Shown: positions 10,619 to 20,229 of the stretch, piece by piece | Numbering within the stretch: the stretch's first letter is position 1 | Layout: the number at the start of each line of letters is the position of its first letter | Assembly: GCA_011947345.1 (NCBI GenBank) | Contig: JAAVTG010000275.1 | Location: 124,001-188,000 of the forward strand | Source: Phytophthora quininea | Taxonomy: Eukaryota; Oomycota; Peronosporomycetes; Peronosporales; Peronosporaceae | Direction of reading: 5' to 3' | Length of the DNA stretch: 64,000 nucleotides | Made by a program: the position numbers and the translations under genes | The notes under the pieces: generated by a model | What the model was told of the DNA's origin: nothing | The model's input: the letters and a program-made list of their open reading frames with translations, nothing else | Database searches by the model: none

Positions 10619-10687
10619 GGAATTATCTCTCGAGAAACCATTTTCACAAGAATCAGTGCTGAATGGAGATCATGCACATGTATCCTC

Positions 10688-11751
10688 TCAACTACTACCG
10701 CTAGGGGCGGGTGGATGGTTTATTATCCCGCGAATGGTTTTCCGACTTCGATGCCACTTTTGTGGTCGATCGGTGCTGTCTAGCAACTTCTCCGAAGCCT
10801 TGGCCGCATTGACAATCCCCCATTCAAAGAGCGAAACCCGAGAATATTTAACTACGATCACAAGCAGGAAAAAAGAGCAAATTGGCGATGCCTGCGGTTG
10901 GCGTGGTAGAACCCTACCATCGGGACGAAGTTGGTGTTGTCGCGGTGGCATGGGCGCGATTACTTGAGGCCTTGGGAAATCACCCGGAATCTGCTCCACA
11001 ATAGGGAAGAGATTAATCGCCACGAAAGGAGCGGCAAACCCTGGGGAGGATTGGCAGTCCATGGAAGCCCCAGCAGACGACAGACGTTAAATGTCAGCAC
11101 GGTGGACTCACTGATGGTGATCGGGTCTCTGTTTAGGTTTCGAAACGTGGCGTTCACGATGGAGTCCAAGCGATACTCAAAGACATCGAGTTCCGGGCTC
11201 TGGTGGATGCAGAGAATATACTCCACACCGGGGTACTGGCGCCAAACATTCGTCTTAAAATTCAAGCTCCGTCCGTCATTCTCCCCCCAAGTCTGGTGCA
11301 CGCCAATCTCCACTTTCAACGTTTGGAGCTCATAAAGATCCATCAGATAAGGTATTCTCGCTCCTGCCACTTCTCCACTTGGACCAAAACTGGCATCGGG
11401 GACGATGCTTCCGAAACGCGCAGCAGCACCCAGAGCTTCGGGGTGCTCTATGTGGGAATATCCTCGAGCGCGAAGGTGGCAGGTACCAGTGCCTGTTGCG
11501 GTTGTGATCGCAGTCACAATCTCGCCAAGCGCTGTACCGTGAAGGCTGGTCAGCACCTCGACGATGAAAATGGTGTCGTTGCTCCGAATCGTTTGGGACG
11601 GCGACAAGTCTTGATATTCCGAGTCGGCGTAGGTGTTCCAGTCATCTCGAGACGCATGGCAGAGAACGAAGGGGGCATTGTGATCCAGCGCGATCCGGAC
11701 TGCGCCCCGGTCGAGACGTCGGATTGCGGCAATGATTCGGTTAACCGCCAT
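10688..11751 (-). pseudogene. PD-(D/E)XK-like family, copy e: core intact, tail frame break
   Basis: ATG 11751 (MAVNRIIAAIRRLDRGAV) fits the family start; the frame is open further upstream but unlike relatives. The main frame gives 263 residues to TGA near 10960 with all blocks: SNDTIFIVEVLTSLHG (57-72), PDASFGP with Asp119, LKVEIGVHQTW with Glu148, and FKTNVWRQYPGVEYILCIH with Lys166. This Asp/Glu-x-Gly/Lys spacing is compatible with a PD-(D/E)XK fold; no member has been tested as far as the sequence tells. After RLLGLPWTANPPQ the frame slips in the same direction as in copy b; the shifted frame carries FAAPFVAINLFPIVEQI and runs to about 10688. If the short form is real, it is an intact gene with an alternative C terminus. 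No secretion signal is visible. Confidence 0.6.
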
Positions 11752-11805
11752 CGTGTCTTCTTGAGCCTCGTCTCGTATGATGAAGGAATTTAAGAATTGG
11801 GACGA

Positions 11806-12171
11806 ATGACTTGGACACTTGGACGGAGAATGAGACTCTGGAGCCATCGCATCCTCGAAATTGACGAAGCCTTTGCGTGGCTCTCGCAGTACAAGTTGTT
11901 TTGTTGGCAAACAGATATTTCTGCATCGGTTGATATGCACTTACGGAATTGTATTGTAGCGGGCAGTTGTGGGATTGTTTACGGGGCATCGGAACTGAGG
12001 ATAGCTTTCCCCACTCTTGAGACGGAATTCAACGTCGAGTTGCACAGCTACAAGTACCAAGAGGAGACATTCGAAACAGTTGAGACGACTTCTTTGACCT
12101 GTTCAACGCAACAAGCCGCGGAAATGCTGTGGGGATTCCAAGACAAGCATGGTAACTACTGGACGAAGTGA
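11806..12171 (+). CDS. Small hypothetical ORF, unrecognised
   Basis: ATG 11806 to TGA 12169-12171, 121 codons. The first 35 residues overlap the 5' flank of copy e in antisense and look random. The later part (IVYGASELRIAFPTLETEF, ELHSYKYQEETFETVE, MLWGFQDKHGNYW) has balanced composition and could be a remnant of a real domain. No signal peptide or known motif is seen. Low support. Confidence 0.2.
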   Translation: MTWTLGRRMRLWSHRILEIDEAFAWLSQYKLFCWQTDISASVDMHLRNCIVAGSCGIVYGASELRIAFPTLETEFNVELHSYKYQEETFETVETTSLTCSTQQAAEMLWGFQDKHGNYWTK

Positions 12172-12350
12172 ATCGGTTTTCAGGACTTGTCAAAGTGCGT
12201 TTGTTTGATGGTTATTTGTTTGTACTATTGCATAGACTGGAGTGAATTACCATCTTCAACGCGAGACCCACGACACGAGGAAATGGGTCGTGTCCGCGGC
12301 AATTCCGGAGGCTGAAGACGAAAGGCATATCACACTGAAACCATGATCAC

Positions 12351-12581
12351 CTATCGACGGATCGAGGACCAAGGCCGGACGATTATCGAGTGGTTCCTTC
12401 CAGAAGAAACACTGCGCTTCATATCGGAACCTCTGACGGTCATTTCGCCTTCTTCTCGTTCTTCTTCGTAGTTGAAATCTCGCAGAAGTCGTAGATGGTT
12501 ATTGTCAGTCAAAATCGAAGCAGCGTTGGTAGTTGCGAGCAGAACCATCGTGGCCACCACCGGCGAAAAGAATCGACTCAT
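12351..12581 (-). CDS. Short RxLR-dEER effector candidate
   Basis: ATG 12581 opens a 76-residue protein with a clear secretion signal (MSRFFSPVVATMVLLATTNA), then ASILTDNNHLRLLRDFN and YEEEREEGE. RLLR followed by an acidic EEER block within 10 residues is the RxLR-dEER arrangement used for entry into host cells. The C terminus (about 30 residues, basic and Ser-rich) is much shorter than the WY-domain effectors nearby and shows no WY pattern, so the gene may be truncated by a frame change just after dEER. The signal peptide is close to that of the relic at 16497, which shows LLATANAASIRT. Confidence 0.7.
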   Translation of the reverse strand: MSRFFSPVVATMVLLATTNAASILTDNNHLRLLRDFNYEEEREEGEMTVRGSDMKRSVSSGRNHSIIVRPWSSIRR

Positions 12582-12868
12582 AGTTCGTGTAGTGCTTGGG
12601 CGTCAAAAATCAAAGTGAACAGCGGCAAATGAGTGGGAAAATGAGCTGTACTCCGTAAGCATGACGCAAGAAACTCGTTCTGAAGCTGCAAGTCAAATTG
12701 GTCTGTATGCCCAATTGTCATCGTTACCGACCACCAACTTCGGATCCCGTGGCTAGCAATTTCTCCGAAACATTTCAAGGAAAGTGAAAGTTGAATATTT
12801 TTTTAGCTTCCCATGCAGAAGAAAAGCAGGAGTGCTCTTGTTGACGACTGTGTGCGGCGAAGTTAGTA

Positions 12869-13654
12869 TTATCGCGGATCCTCGTGTCGCAGTTGAGTCG
12901 CTGCTTCCACCGCCTCGCGGTCTGCTCGAATACTTTCGAATTCTTCCCGAATGCTCTCCACAATCGCAAAAAGGTCGACCACCATCGGGTCGATAAATCC
13001 TTCTGGCAGATCTCCCTTCGGAGGGAGCCCCAGCAGACGACGGGCGTCAAATGTCATCGCAGTGGGGTCAGTAATGGCGATCGGGTTCCTGTTCGAGTTC
13101 TCAAACACACCATTTCTGATGGAATCAAATCGATATTCAAAGTGTCAAGGTCCAGGCACAGTCAGACGCAGAGAACGTACTACACACCGGGATACTGACG
13201 CCAAACGTTCGTCTTGAACTTCAAACCCCGTCCGTCATTCCGGTCGCCCCAGCTCTGGTAGATGCCAACCTCAACTTTCAAGGTATGAAACTCAAGAATT
13301 ACCATCCCTAATGGTGTTCTTGCATTGGCACACGATTGCGAGGACCAAAATTGAATCGGGCTTCAGCTTTCCAAACGCAGCTGCAGCTGTTCCAAGAGCT
13401 TCGTGACCTGTTGCATTCCCGATAGCACAATCAATGACACCAATCACTGTACCGTGAAGGCACTCGTGCATGTCGACGATATAAATCGTGTCGTTGCTCC
13501 AGGTGGTCTGAGCCGGACGCAAACTTGGATGTCCCAAGTCCGCAAAGAGGTTCCAGTCATCTTGAGACGCACGGCAAAGAGCGAGGGGGACGTCGTTGGT
13601 TAGCGCAGTCTGAACTGCGTCCCATCGCGGCATTGATTCGGTGCGTTGACACAA
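12869..13654 (-). pseudogene. PD-(D/E)XK-like family, copy f: multiple lesions
   Basis: The N-terminal block lacks the family ATG and MAVxRI start; it reads WDAVQTALTNDVPLALCRAS and TWSNDTIYIVDM. The Asp motif is destroyed (KPDSILVL) with a shift. In another frame come LKVEVGIYQSWGDRNDG and FKTNVWRQYPGV, then TAG where relatives have Glu, then YVLCV and another stop. A third frame (13108-12869) holds NPIAITDPTAMTF, DARRLLGLPPKGDLPEGF and a coiled, charged tail. At least two shifts and two stops make it a pseudogene. Confidence 0.65.
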
Positions 13655-13761
13655 TAGTCTCGATGAAAGAATTTAAAAGAAGTATTGGGACGCGGCGAGA
13701 AAGCCAAATGCACCATGATATTATGGTTTCGGAATGTCGATCGACTGAAACACGGTGGCTT

Positions 13762-14407
13762 TTACGATTCATTGCCTACGGATATAGCCACTTCGCGCGC
13801 GATAGTAGCGCTATCGTACTCTCTCCACACATTGTAGGCCGGGTCCAATCGAAGTTGGGCTTCAGATTTGCCCTGGATGTTCACTTTCAGCATCACCTTG
13901 ACACGGTCGGGGCTGACGTCCTCTTCGATCCAGCGCGTTTTGAAGCGTCTGCAGCTCTTTCGACAGGCTCTCGAGTTTCGGGTCCTTCCGCATCGACACC
14001 AAGAACGTGGCTAGTTTGTCCCCTGGCAACTTCTCGGCCAACGTATGGAACAAGTTTCCGTTCGCGGCCATATCGCCACTGGCGCCAACCTTGTCCCGGC
14101 ACTTCACCACGTACTTGACCCAAGCCATCAATGTCGTCTCGGTCATCTTGACTCCCGCATTTTCGAGTTCGATGAGGACATTTTCGGGTTTGGTTCTGGT
14201 CGTCAGCCACAGCTTGTACTTGAGTTTCTGTTTGGCTGCGGTCAGTTTCGGCGACAACTTCGAAAGCGCACCCCTTTCCTCGTCGTCTTGATCATTTCCA
14301 CGTAGCTGTCGATATTGGTCAGTCGAAGCCGTGGAGATGTCGTGAGAGTGGCAGACCGTGAGAACGGAGACCAGCAAGAGCAGCAAAAGAAAATGTTTCT
14401 GCGTCAT
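13762..14407 (-). pseudogene. RxLR-dEER effector paralog with late frameshift
   Basis: ATG 14407 (MTQKHFLLLLLLVSVLTVC) gives a good signal peptide, followed by RQLRGNDQDDEER and a WY-type domain matching the copy at 446-1083 on the opposite strand. An in-frame ATG at 14503 is possible but would bury the signal peptide. Near 13915 two bases are missing relative to the other copy, so the frame changes to an unrelated, Arg-rich end (to 13862). The expected WIEEDV...QGKSEAQLRLDP sequence continues in the shifted frame to TAA at 13762. The leader is intact here and broken in the other copy, while the tail is broken here and intact there. Confidence 0.75.
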
Positions 14408-14807
14408 CGTTTCCAGGGTTGGTGGTGAAGTGCTGACTCGAATGGTAAATTGAGAAGTTTGGGCGATGAAAGTGGCAGCAAATGCAACACGTTCCAACAC
14501 CATTTCGATCGCTGCGATGGGGAGAGCTCTTCAGCAGGACCAGCAGCTCTTCAGTCATCAGTGATTGTGCGGCTCGCTTCAACATTATAACTGCCAAACT
14601 CTGATGGCGCACCAGCTAACACTTTGTTTTCTTCAGCAAGGAAATAAATGTATTATGGGTTTTGATTTTGTCGGCTTCCCGTCGGGAATTGTGAAATGGC
14701 GTTTACGCCATCAATAGCCCCAACGCTTCTCCTCATTCCGCATTTTAACTCACGACAGCTACACACCCTGCCCACAAAGAAAAGAAGAAGACTTGCTAAG
14801 AAGAGCT

Positions 14808-15495
14808 ATGAGTCGATGCTTCGTGGTATTCACGATGGTATTTTTGCTGTCAGCTGCCTCCGTTGTTCCAACGCCGACAACCAACACGGTGTTAACTCTT
14901 GCGTCAAACACGCAACGCTCGCTCAAGTCCGTCGACAATGGTGGCATCACCCAACGATCGCTGAGAAGCAACGATGAAGAGAGAGCTGACGTTACAAATC
15001 TGGCCAAAGTGTTTACCAGCGGAGTCAACAAACTCAAGTACAAAGTGTTTCTGGCCAAAAACAAATACCTTTCCTCGTGTTGCAGAAATTGGAGACCAGT
15101 GGAAAAACTCTGAACGACAATCCGACTCTGTTCGCCTGGCTCAAGTATACGCTCAAGTACCGGGCAAAAACCCGGGTGACTACTACGGAACTAACTCCTA
15201 CATCTTCGGTACGATGATCCAGAAGATGAATGACGCGAAGTTGGCCAAGGCGTTTATTTCGATGGAGAAATACCCGCGATTCAAGACGCTGTCCAAGGAG
15301 CTGCAAAAATTTCAGTACGACCACTGGATCCTCAACGAGGTGACTCTGGAGCATGCTAAAGAGAAATTGAGGCTGATCACGCAAGGTCGATCCCAAGCTG
15401 ATCTCGAAAGCGATGCATTGTATAAAGTCTGGAGAGGTTACGGGGAGTGCTGGCAGAGAAGGCGGCAAAGGCCGATATCTGAGGTAGATCAGTGA
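14808..15495 (+). pseudogene. RxLR-dEER effector with several frameshifts
   Basis: ATG 14808 (MSRCFVVFTMVFLLSAASV) begins with a signal peptide, then QRSLRSNDEER, an RxLR-dEER motif, and KLKYKVFLAKNKY. The frame is lost near 15070; WLKYTLKYRAKT continues in a second frame; a third frame carries MIQKMNDAKLAKAFI, LSKELQKFQYDHWI and LITQGRSQADLESDALYKV. A further slip after WRGYGE alters the last residues. These are the ordered WY-type units of the same effector subfamily as 446-1083, with at least three breaks. Confidence 0.7.
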
Positions 15496-15984
15496 CAGGC
15501 CGTAGCAGCGCCTAAAACTATTCTCAACCTGGCGGTCTTCTTTGAGCTACGTTCATGCGAACTTTCTTATGCTATCACAAAACGCTACAAAATTTTGCCG
15601 TACGGCCTCGCACTGGTGCCGTTCATTTTGAAACCTTTTTCTCGTTGATAAAAGTTTGGCGGTTGGTCTAGATAGCTAATCGCCTTCCGTCGCCTCACCG
15701 ACGTAATTATTGCCAAGTACGCTCTTTTCGTACTACATAGCTGTATCATTTAAACTACAACTCACCTTGCCATACAGAGCGAGGAACCCCAATGACTACT
15801 GCCATTGCTTCAGGACAGGTGACTTTAAAAACATAATTTGCGGTGCAGCGTAAACGCATTTATTCGGTTTTCTCTCGCTTCTCATTTCTTAAATGTCTTC
15901 ATAAAAGAAGACGTGAGTCGGAGCTTTTGGTGATACGCATCCTAGCATTTCTGCTGTTAACTACTTCCGCTACGAAAGAATCGA

Positions 15985-16338
15985 ACAAGACATGACTACC
16001 CGACTCTACTCGCGTTCCTCAAGTACATGCTCACAGCCAACTCTATGTGTCGAATCCCATGATTTCCACCATGATGGCGACGAAAATGAGCAACTCTCAA
16101 CTCGCCAGGACTTTCATTGAGTTGGAGAAGAATCCTCGATTGTCGACCTCGCAAAGGAGCTACAGAACTCGTAGTACAATCTATGGATATTCCACGGTGT
16201 GTCCTACCAGGCTCGATTGAAAATGGGGTTGGTCGTCGAAGGCAAGTCAGCAGGTGAACTTGAGAGTAATCCGCTCTTCAAAGTATGAACAGGCTACGGC
16301 GACGCGTTGGCGGCAAATTTGATTTGGGAAGGCAACTA
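15985..16338 (+). pseudogene. RxLR effector relic, C-terminal WY-type units
   Basis: Recognisable pieces in order are MISTMMATKMSNSQLARTFI, ELEKNPRL, KMGLVVEGKSAGELESNPLF and KV followed by TGA, then TGYGDALAANL. They parallel the C-terminal half of the neighbouring relics, with internal stops and shifts. No leader or RxLR motif can be found upstream. Confidence 0.5.
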
Positions 16339-16496
16339 AAGCCTTAGCTGGATTTGACACTTGCATTATCGCTATGGTAGATAGTTGCTCAAGTTTCCCA
16401 TGTGAGTGTCTGCTTCCTGTTTGATTTCTTTGAAATGCTAAGCACTCGGATCTGAACGAAATGTACGTCGCTGTTCACTCTGACACCCAAACACGA

Positions 16497-17137
16497 CACG
16501 AGCCGATACGTTTCGCTGGCAGTGGTAATCCTGCTCGCAACTGCCAACGCTGCTTCGATTCGGACGACCAGGAATTACTTCTAAAATGATTGCTGCCTCC
16601 TGCGAAATATCAATGACGAAGAAGGACGAGGTGGACTCTCAGGCATACCAACGAATCACCTGTGCAGCTGAGTGGCTCACGTACTGGAGATTGCTCTTTT
16701 CGTGCTTCAAAAGTTGGAGACCCAAGAGAAAACTATGGATGACTAGTCGCTTACGTGGTCCAGGAGCACACCACCCAAGGCTGATTCACAAGCAGAAAAT
16801 TTTCTGGCCAGCAAAGAGGAAAACACGAGGTACGAGTTTCGCACAAGACACATCGAGAGAAATTATACCAAGGCTTCAGCACCAAAAGCGATGCCTTCTT
16901 GGTCATTCGCCCCACATCGACGGAAACTATATGGTCAAGTCTAAAGAGATACAAGGCTTCAATAGCAAAACACATAAAACGAAATAGAAGGCCATTCATT
17001 AACCACCCAAAGTCGCTTACGTGGTCAAGTACAATTGAAAAACCCTGGCGGCGTAGTAGCCGCGACGCATTGTACAAACTCTGGAGAGGTTACGGGGAAG
17101 TGTTGGCAGCGAAGGCGGCAAAGGCCGATATCTGATA
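16497..17137 (+). pseudogene. RxLR effector relic, heavily decayed
   Basis: A signal-peptide-like stretch SRYVSLAVVILLATANAAS resembles the leader at 12581 but has ACG in place of the start ATG and ends in TAA. A second frame then shows CLLRNINDEEGRGGL, a degenerate RxLR/dEER region. Most of the middle is unrecognisable. The end (RDALYKLWRGYGEVLAAKAAKADI, positions about 17065-17135) is the conserved C terminus of the group. Confidence 0.5.
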
Positions 17138-17917
17138 GCACTTTTCAGCAGAGACTTAGCGTGCAAGTCTTGGCTGGAAGCGATAAAGTGAAGAATGAGT
17201 TGAGGTGTCACTCAAAACTTGCCTGATAGTTTTCCTTTTTGTTTGAAATATTGTTAATGGGCTGTGTATCCGAAGCCTGTCGGAGTTCTCGAAGACGCAG
17301 AAATATCGACAGCAGTGGAATTTCAGGACGGGTTTTCGGAAGTAAATTCGCGCAGTAGAGCGTACTGCATTCGAATCGCGGAATACAACCGTCGTTAGAA
17401 GCGGCGGGAGCAGCAATTGAGAAGAATTACTTCAAACGAATCAAAATGGCATGTTGCAATGGTATGGGTCGATTCGTGGTCTGTGCGAACCTGATCTTCC
17501 TGAGCTACGACATTTACAGTGACAAAGAGCGACGGATCAAAGTTCCCAATTGACAAACATCAATATTGCCATAGGAGTTCGTCTCTTCAAGATGAAGAGG
17601 TCGGAAGGAAACTGGCAAGCCCTACGCCGTCATGAAACCACAATCAGCTCGTACTTGAGACGATGAAAATGTCAGCAACAACTTATTCTGCTTGTCAGAA
17701 TGGAAACAGCGTGTGAGCAGGATACCACAGCCACTAGAAGTAGTTGATTGCGTGTCAAATACGGTTTGTTCCGATCCGAAGCGGCTCACGCGGTGCATCG
17801 CATGTAGCAAACCTACTGCATGTAATGAAGATCTGAGGACATAAACACACTCTGCCCCGTGAGCATGAGGAACGAAACTTCATCGTGAAGAAAGAAATCA
17901 TCCACTAGTCGTTAAAG
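17138..17917. other. Intergenic, no supported gene
   Basis: Contains only short frames, including a 35-codon ATG frame at 17446 with a hydrophobic core (FVVCANLIFLSYDIY) that I cannot assign. The 3' flank of the bZIP gene lies at its right end. Confidence 0.4.
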
Positions 17918-18949
17918 TTAAACTCCGCTGTTGTTGGAGATGCAGAAGCCTTCTGAGAGGCAATGCAGAGCAGTTAGAGCTCCTTCAGGACTACTTTGCG
18001 TCGGGATAGCAGCGACGCCTCCTACAAGATTCACTTCCGACGTGATTCGCGTCACGGCTTGGCTGCCAGCGTCGAGCTCAAAGTGCTGCTGCACCGGACA
18101 AGCAATGGTACCGTATCCTGATCGTTTCCCGCGGTGGTTCGTGTCCGAGTACACGTCCAGTCGTAGCTCTCCAAGGACTTTGATCGTCACCAGCCCGTCC
18201 ACTTCGATGCGCTCGTAGGACTTGAGAGCGAACTCGAAGACGCGGAACTGCCGACGGTACCAGACCCAGTGGAATTTCAACGACTCGACCGAGTCGAACT
18301 CTTCTCTTTGCAGGTCGAGAAGATGCTGTAGCCCCGGGGTGCATCCGTACATTTGCTGGTAGCGTGAAGCGTCAGGCAGCACCAACTTGTCGAGGTCGAG
18401 ACCAAGTGTGTAGTAAAAGTCCCCGATGGCTCGGATGGGGTCCTGCCGTCGACCGAGCCTGGCCTTATAGCTCTGAAGCTGGTGGATCTGCTGTCGCAGC
18501 GCATTCACCTGCATCAAGTTGTCTTCGTCCCGTTGGCGCTTCCGGTAGTTGGTGTGCGGTGGTGGAATCGGGGCGGCGGTGGGGCCTTTGGGCAGCTTCG
18601 ATCGTCGCTCCTCCTTCAGTTTCTCGGGTAGAGCGATTCCACATGCTTCGATAGCCATCTTGAGTGCTCTCGCCTGCTCGGGGTTAAGCGTTGAGGAGAT
18701 CCGAAGCGTACGAGCCGCAGCTTGGCATTTCTGCTCTCCGGCGCCGAGTGGCGAGGGGTAGTGAGACGCTGTTCGTTGGTACTTCTTGATCGTCAGGAAC
18801 GCGGCTTTTGGTGGTGGCGAGTGCTGCAGCTTGTTGGCTGGCACACTGCTGCCTTGCGGAGTCGTCACTCCTTGTGGGTGCTGCGCTGTCATCGACAGCA
18901 ACAGTTTGGCGTCTTGCTTGGGGGTCTCACGTGGCAACGTCGACAGCAT
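17918..18949 (-). CDS. bZIP-like protein A (Cys-type oomycete family), basic region damaged
   Basis: ATG 18949, 343 residues, intact frame. N terminus: KLLLSMTA block and Pro-rich PQGSSVPANKLQHSPPP shared with paralog D (29379-30536). Where D has two basic regions RRREQCRINQANYRKRQR, A keeps only NYRKRQRDE (about residue 136); the first copy is gone. Next comes a short helix with heptad-like Leu (VNALRQQIHQLQSYKARL), then the family's long conserved C-terminal domain: IGDFYYTLGL, YGCTPGLQHLLDLQREEFDS, FHWVWYRRQFRVFEFA, RITSEVNL and LSEGFCISN. In oomycetes such bZIPs replace the invariant Asn by Cys; that Cys-containing half is absent here, so DNA binding is doubtful and a partner or inhibitory role is possible (inference). 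Confidence 0.75.
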   Translation of the reverse strand: MLSTLPRETPKQDAKLLLSMTAQHPQGVTTPQGSSVPANKLQHSPPPKAAFLTIKKYQRTASHYPSPLGAGEQKCQAAARTLRISSTLNPEQARALKMAIEACGIALPEKLKEERRSKLPKGPTAAPIPPPHTNYRKRQRDEDNLMQVNALRQQIHQLQSYKARLGRRQDPIRAIGDFYYTLGLDLDKLVLPDASRYQQMYGCTPGLQHLLDLQREEFDSVESLKFHWVWYRRQFRVFEFALKSYERIEVDGLVTIKVLGELRLDVYSDTNHRGKRSGYGTIACPVQQHFELDAGSQAVTRITSEVNLVGGVAAIPTQSSPEGALTALHCLSEGFCISNNSGV

Positions 18950-19064
18950 GTCGTTGTTTGTCGTCTCTGCTGATTTCTAAAGTGATGTGAAATGCGCAGG
19001 CATGCTCTATCGGGGCATTATGCACATAAAAAGCCAAAAACCCTTTTGAAACTCTCCAGGAGTG

Positions 19065-20229
19065 CCCATTTTGCCGCTCGGATTCTAGGCTGTTGAAGGA
19101 GTTCTCCAGCCAACATTTGCTGTTACCTACATACCGACACGTTGGGAGTTGATACACGATGCATGCCACTTTCTGTTGAAGAACTACGTTCGTCTTGGGA
19201 TTCTCCAAGACGAAAAGGCTAACACGAAATCGAGTGACGCATGGTGGTTGTGCCTATTTGTGGTCTGCAAGTTGACCGAGAAGATCCGCGCCTGCTTTCG
19301 CAAGCTGCAGTATAAAACGGTTACTATGCGCGAACAATACGCTGCTCTGAATGAACTCCACTTATCACTGGCGTTGAAATTTGAAAGCGAAATGACGAAG
19401 GTGAGCCAACTGTCGATTCACCAAAGGTCTCTGAGCATTAACCGTGATGCTGCCTTCACTCAAGAGACCTTTTCGACAAGATTGCCACGGGACACCACAA
19501 TGTTCATACATGCCGTCAAGGAGCTGAAGTGGGTTTCGCTGGCATGGCTCTGGACCAACCAAACATCCACGAGCATCAAGACGGCGAAGAGACTTTGGAA
19601 GTTTCAGCGCATCTGGCGGACATGGTAGACGAAGATACCCCGAGTAGGATGAAGACATGCCACAACTCAATGAAGTAAATGAACCGACTGAATCCCAGCA
19701 ATCAACGAGTCAGCAAGGCTTGGTGGAAGCTGTTACTACAGCTCGGACCGTGATGATCGACGGAATTACCGATATCAAGCTCGATATTGCAGCAGAAGCC
19801 CGCGATGCGCCTCCAACGAGGTCGATTGACATCGTGAAGTGTACGGATGGAGCGTTACGTCGTCTGCTGATCGCTTATTCAGCAAAATTGCAAGAACACC
19901 TAGGTGAATCGGCAACCGAGGAGATCTGGAGCCAGCGCAAGAACCTGATCCACGAATACAAGCTAAAGCGTGATGTTTGCAGAAAGGTGAAGGATCAAGG
20001 TGATCTGTCGCTTGAAGACGCGTGGGCTAAAGTCGAACCTTGTGGTGAATTTGGAGCGCTCATCGAATTTACTGTTGGTCTCGCAAGTATTGCTCCAGGA
20101 ACCCATACTGTGGAAGGGGATTTCAGTACGCTAAACGGTGTAGCTGGTCCACCGGAGAACTGCAAGCGCGTCAATACTTCGAAGTCATGGAGCTGGCAGA
20201 CAGATTGGAGTCAAGCAAGAAGGTTATAG
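19065..20229 (+). pseudogene. hAT-like transposase relic
   Basis: The left part (19065-19330) carries a CPFC-type zinc-finger hint, then DACHFLLKNYVRLGIL and IRACFRKLQYKT; the same text recurs, also decayed, at 55538-56010. The right part is an ATG frame (19657-20229, 190 residues) ending IEFTVGLASIAPGTHTVEGD followed by FSTLN, which resembles the C-terminal hAT dimerisation region (LAxxAPGTxxVExDFS). Frames are broken between the two parts. I see no confident terminal inverted repeats. The identification as hAT rests on the C-terminal pattern only. Confidence 0.45.
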
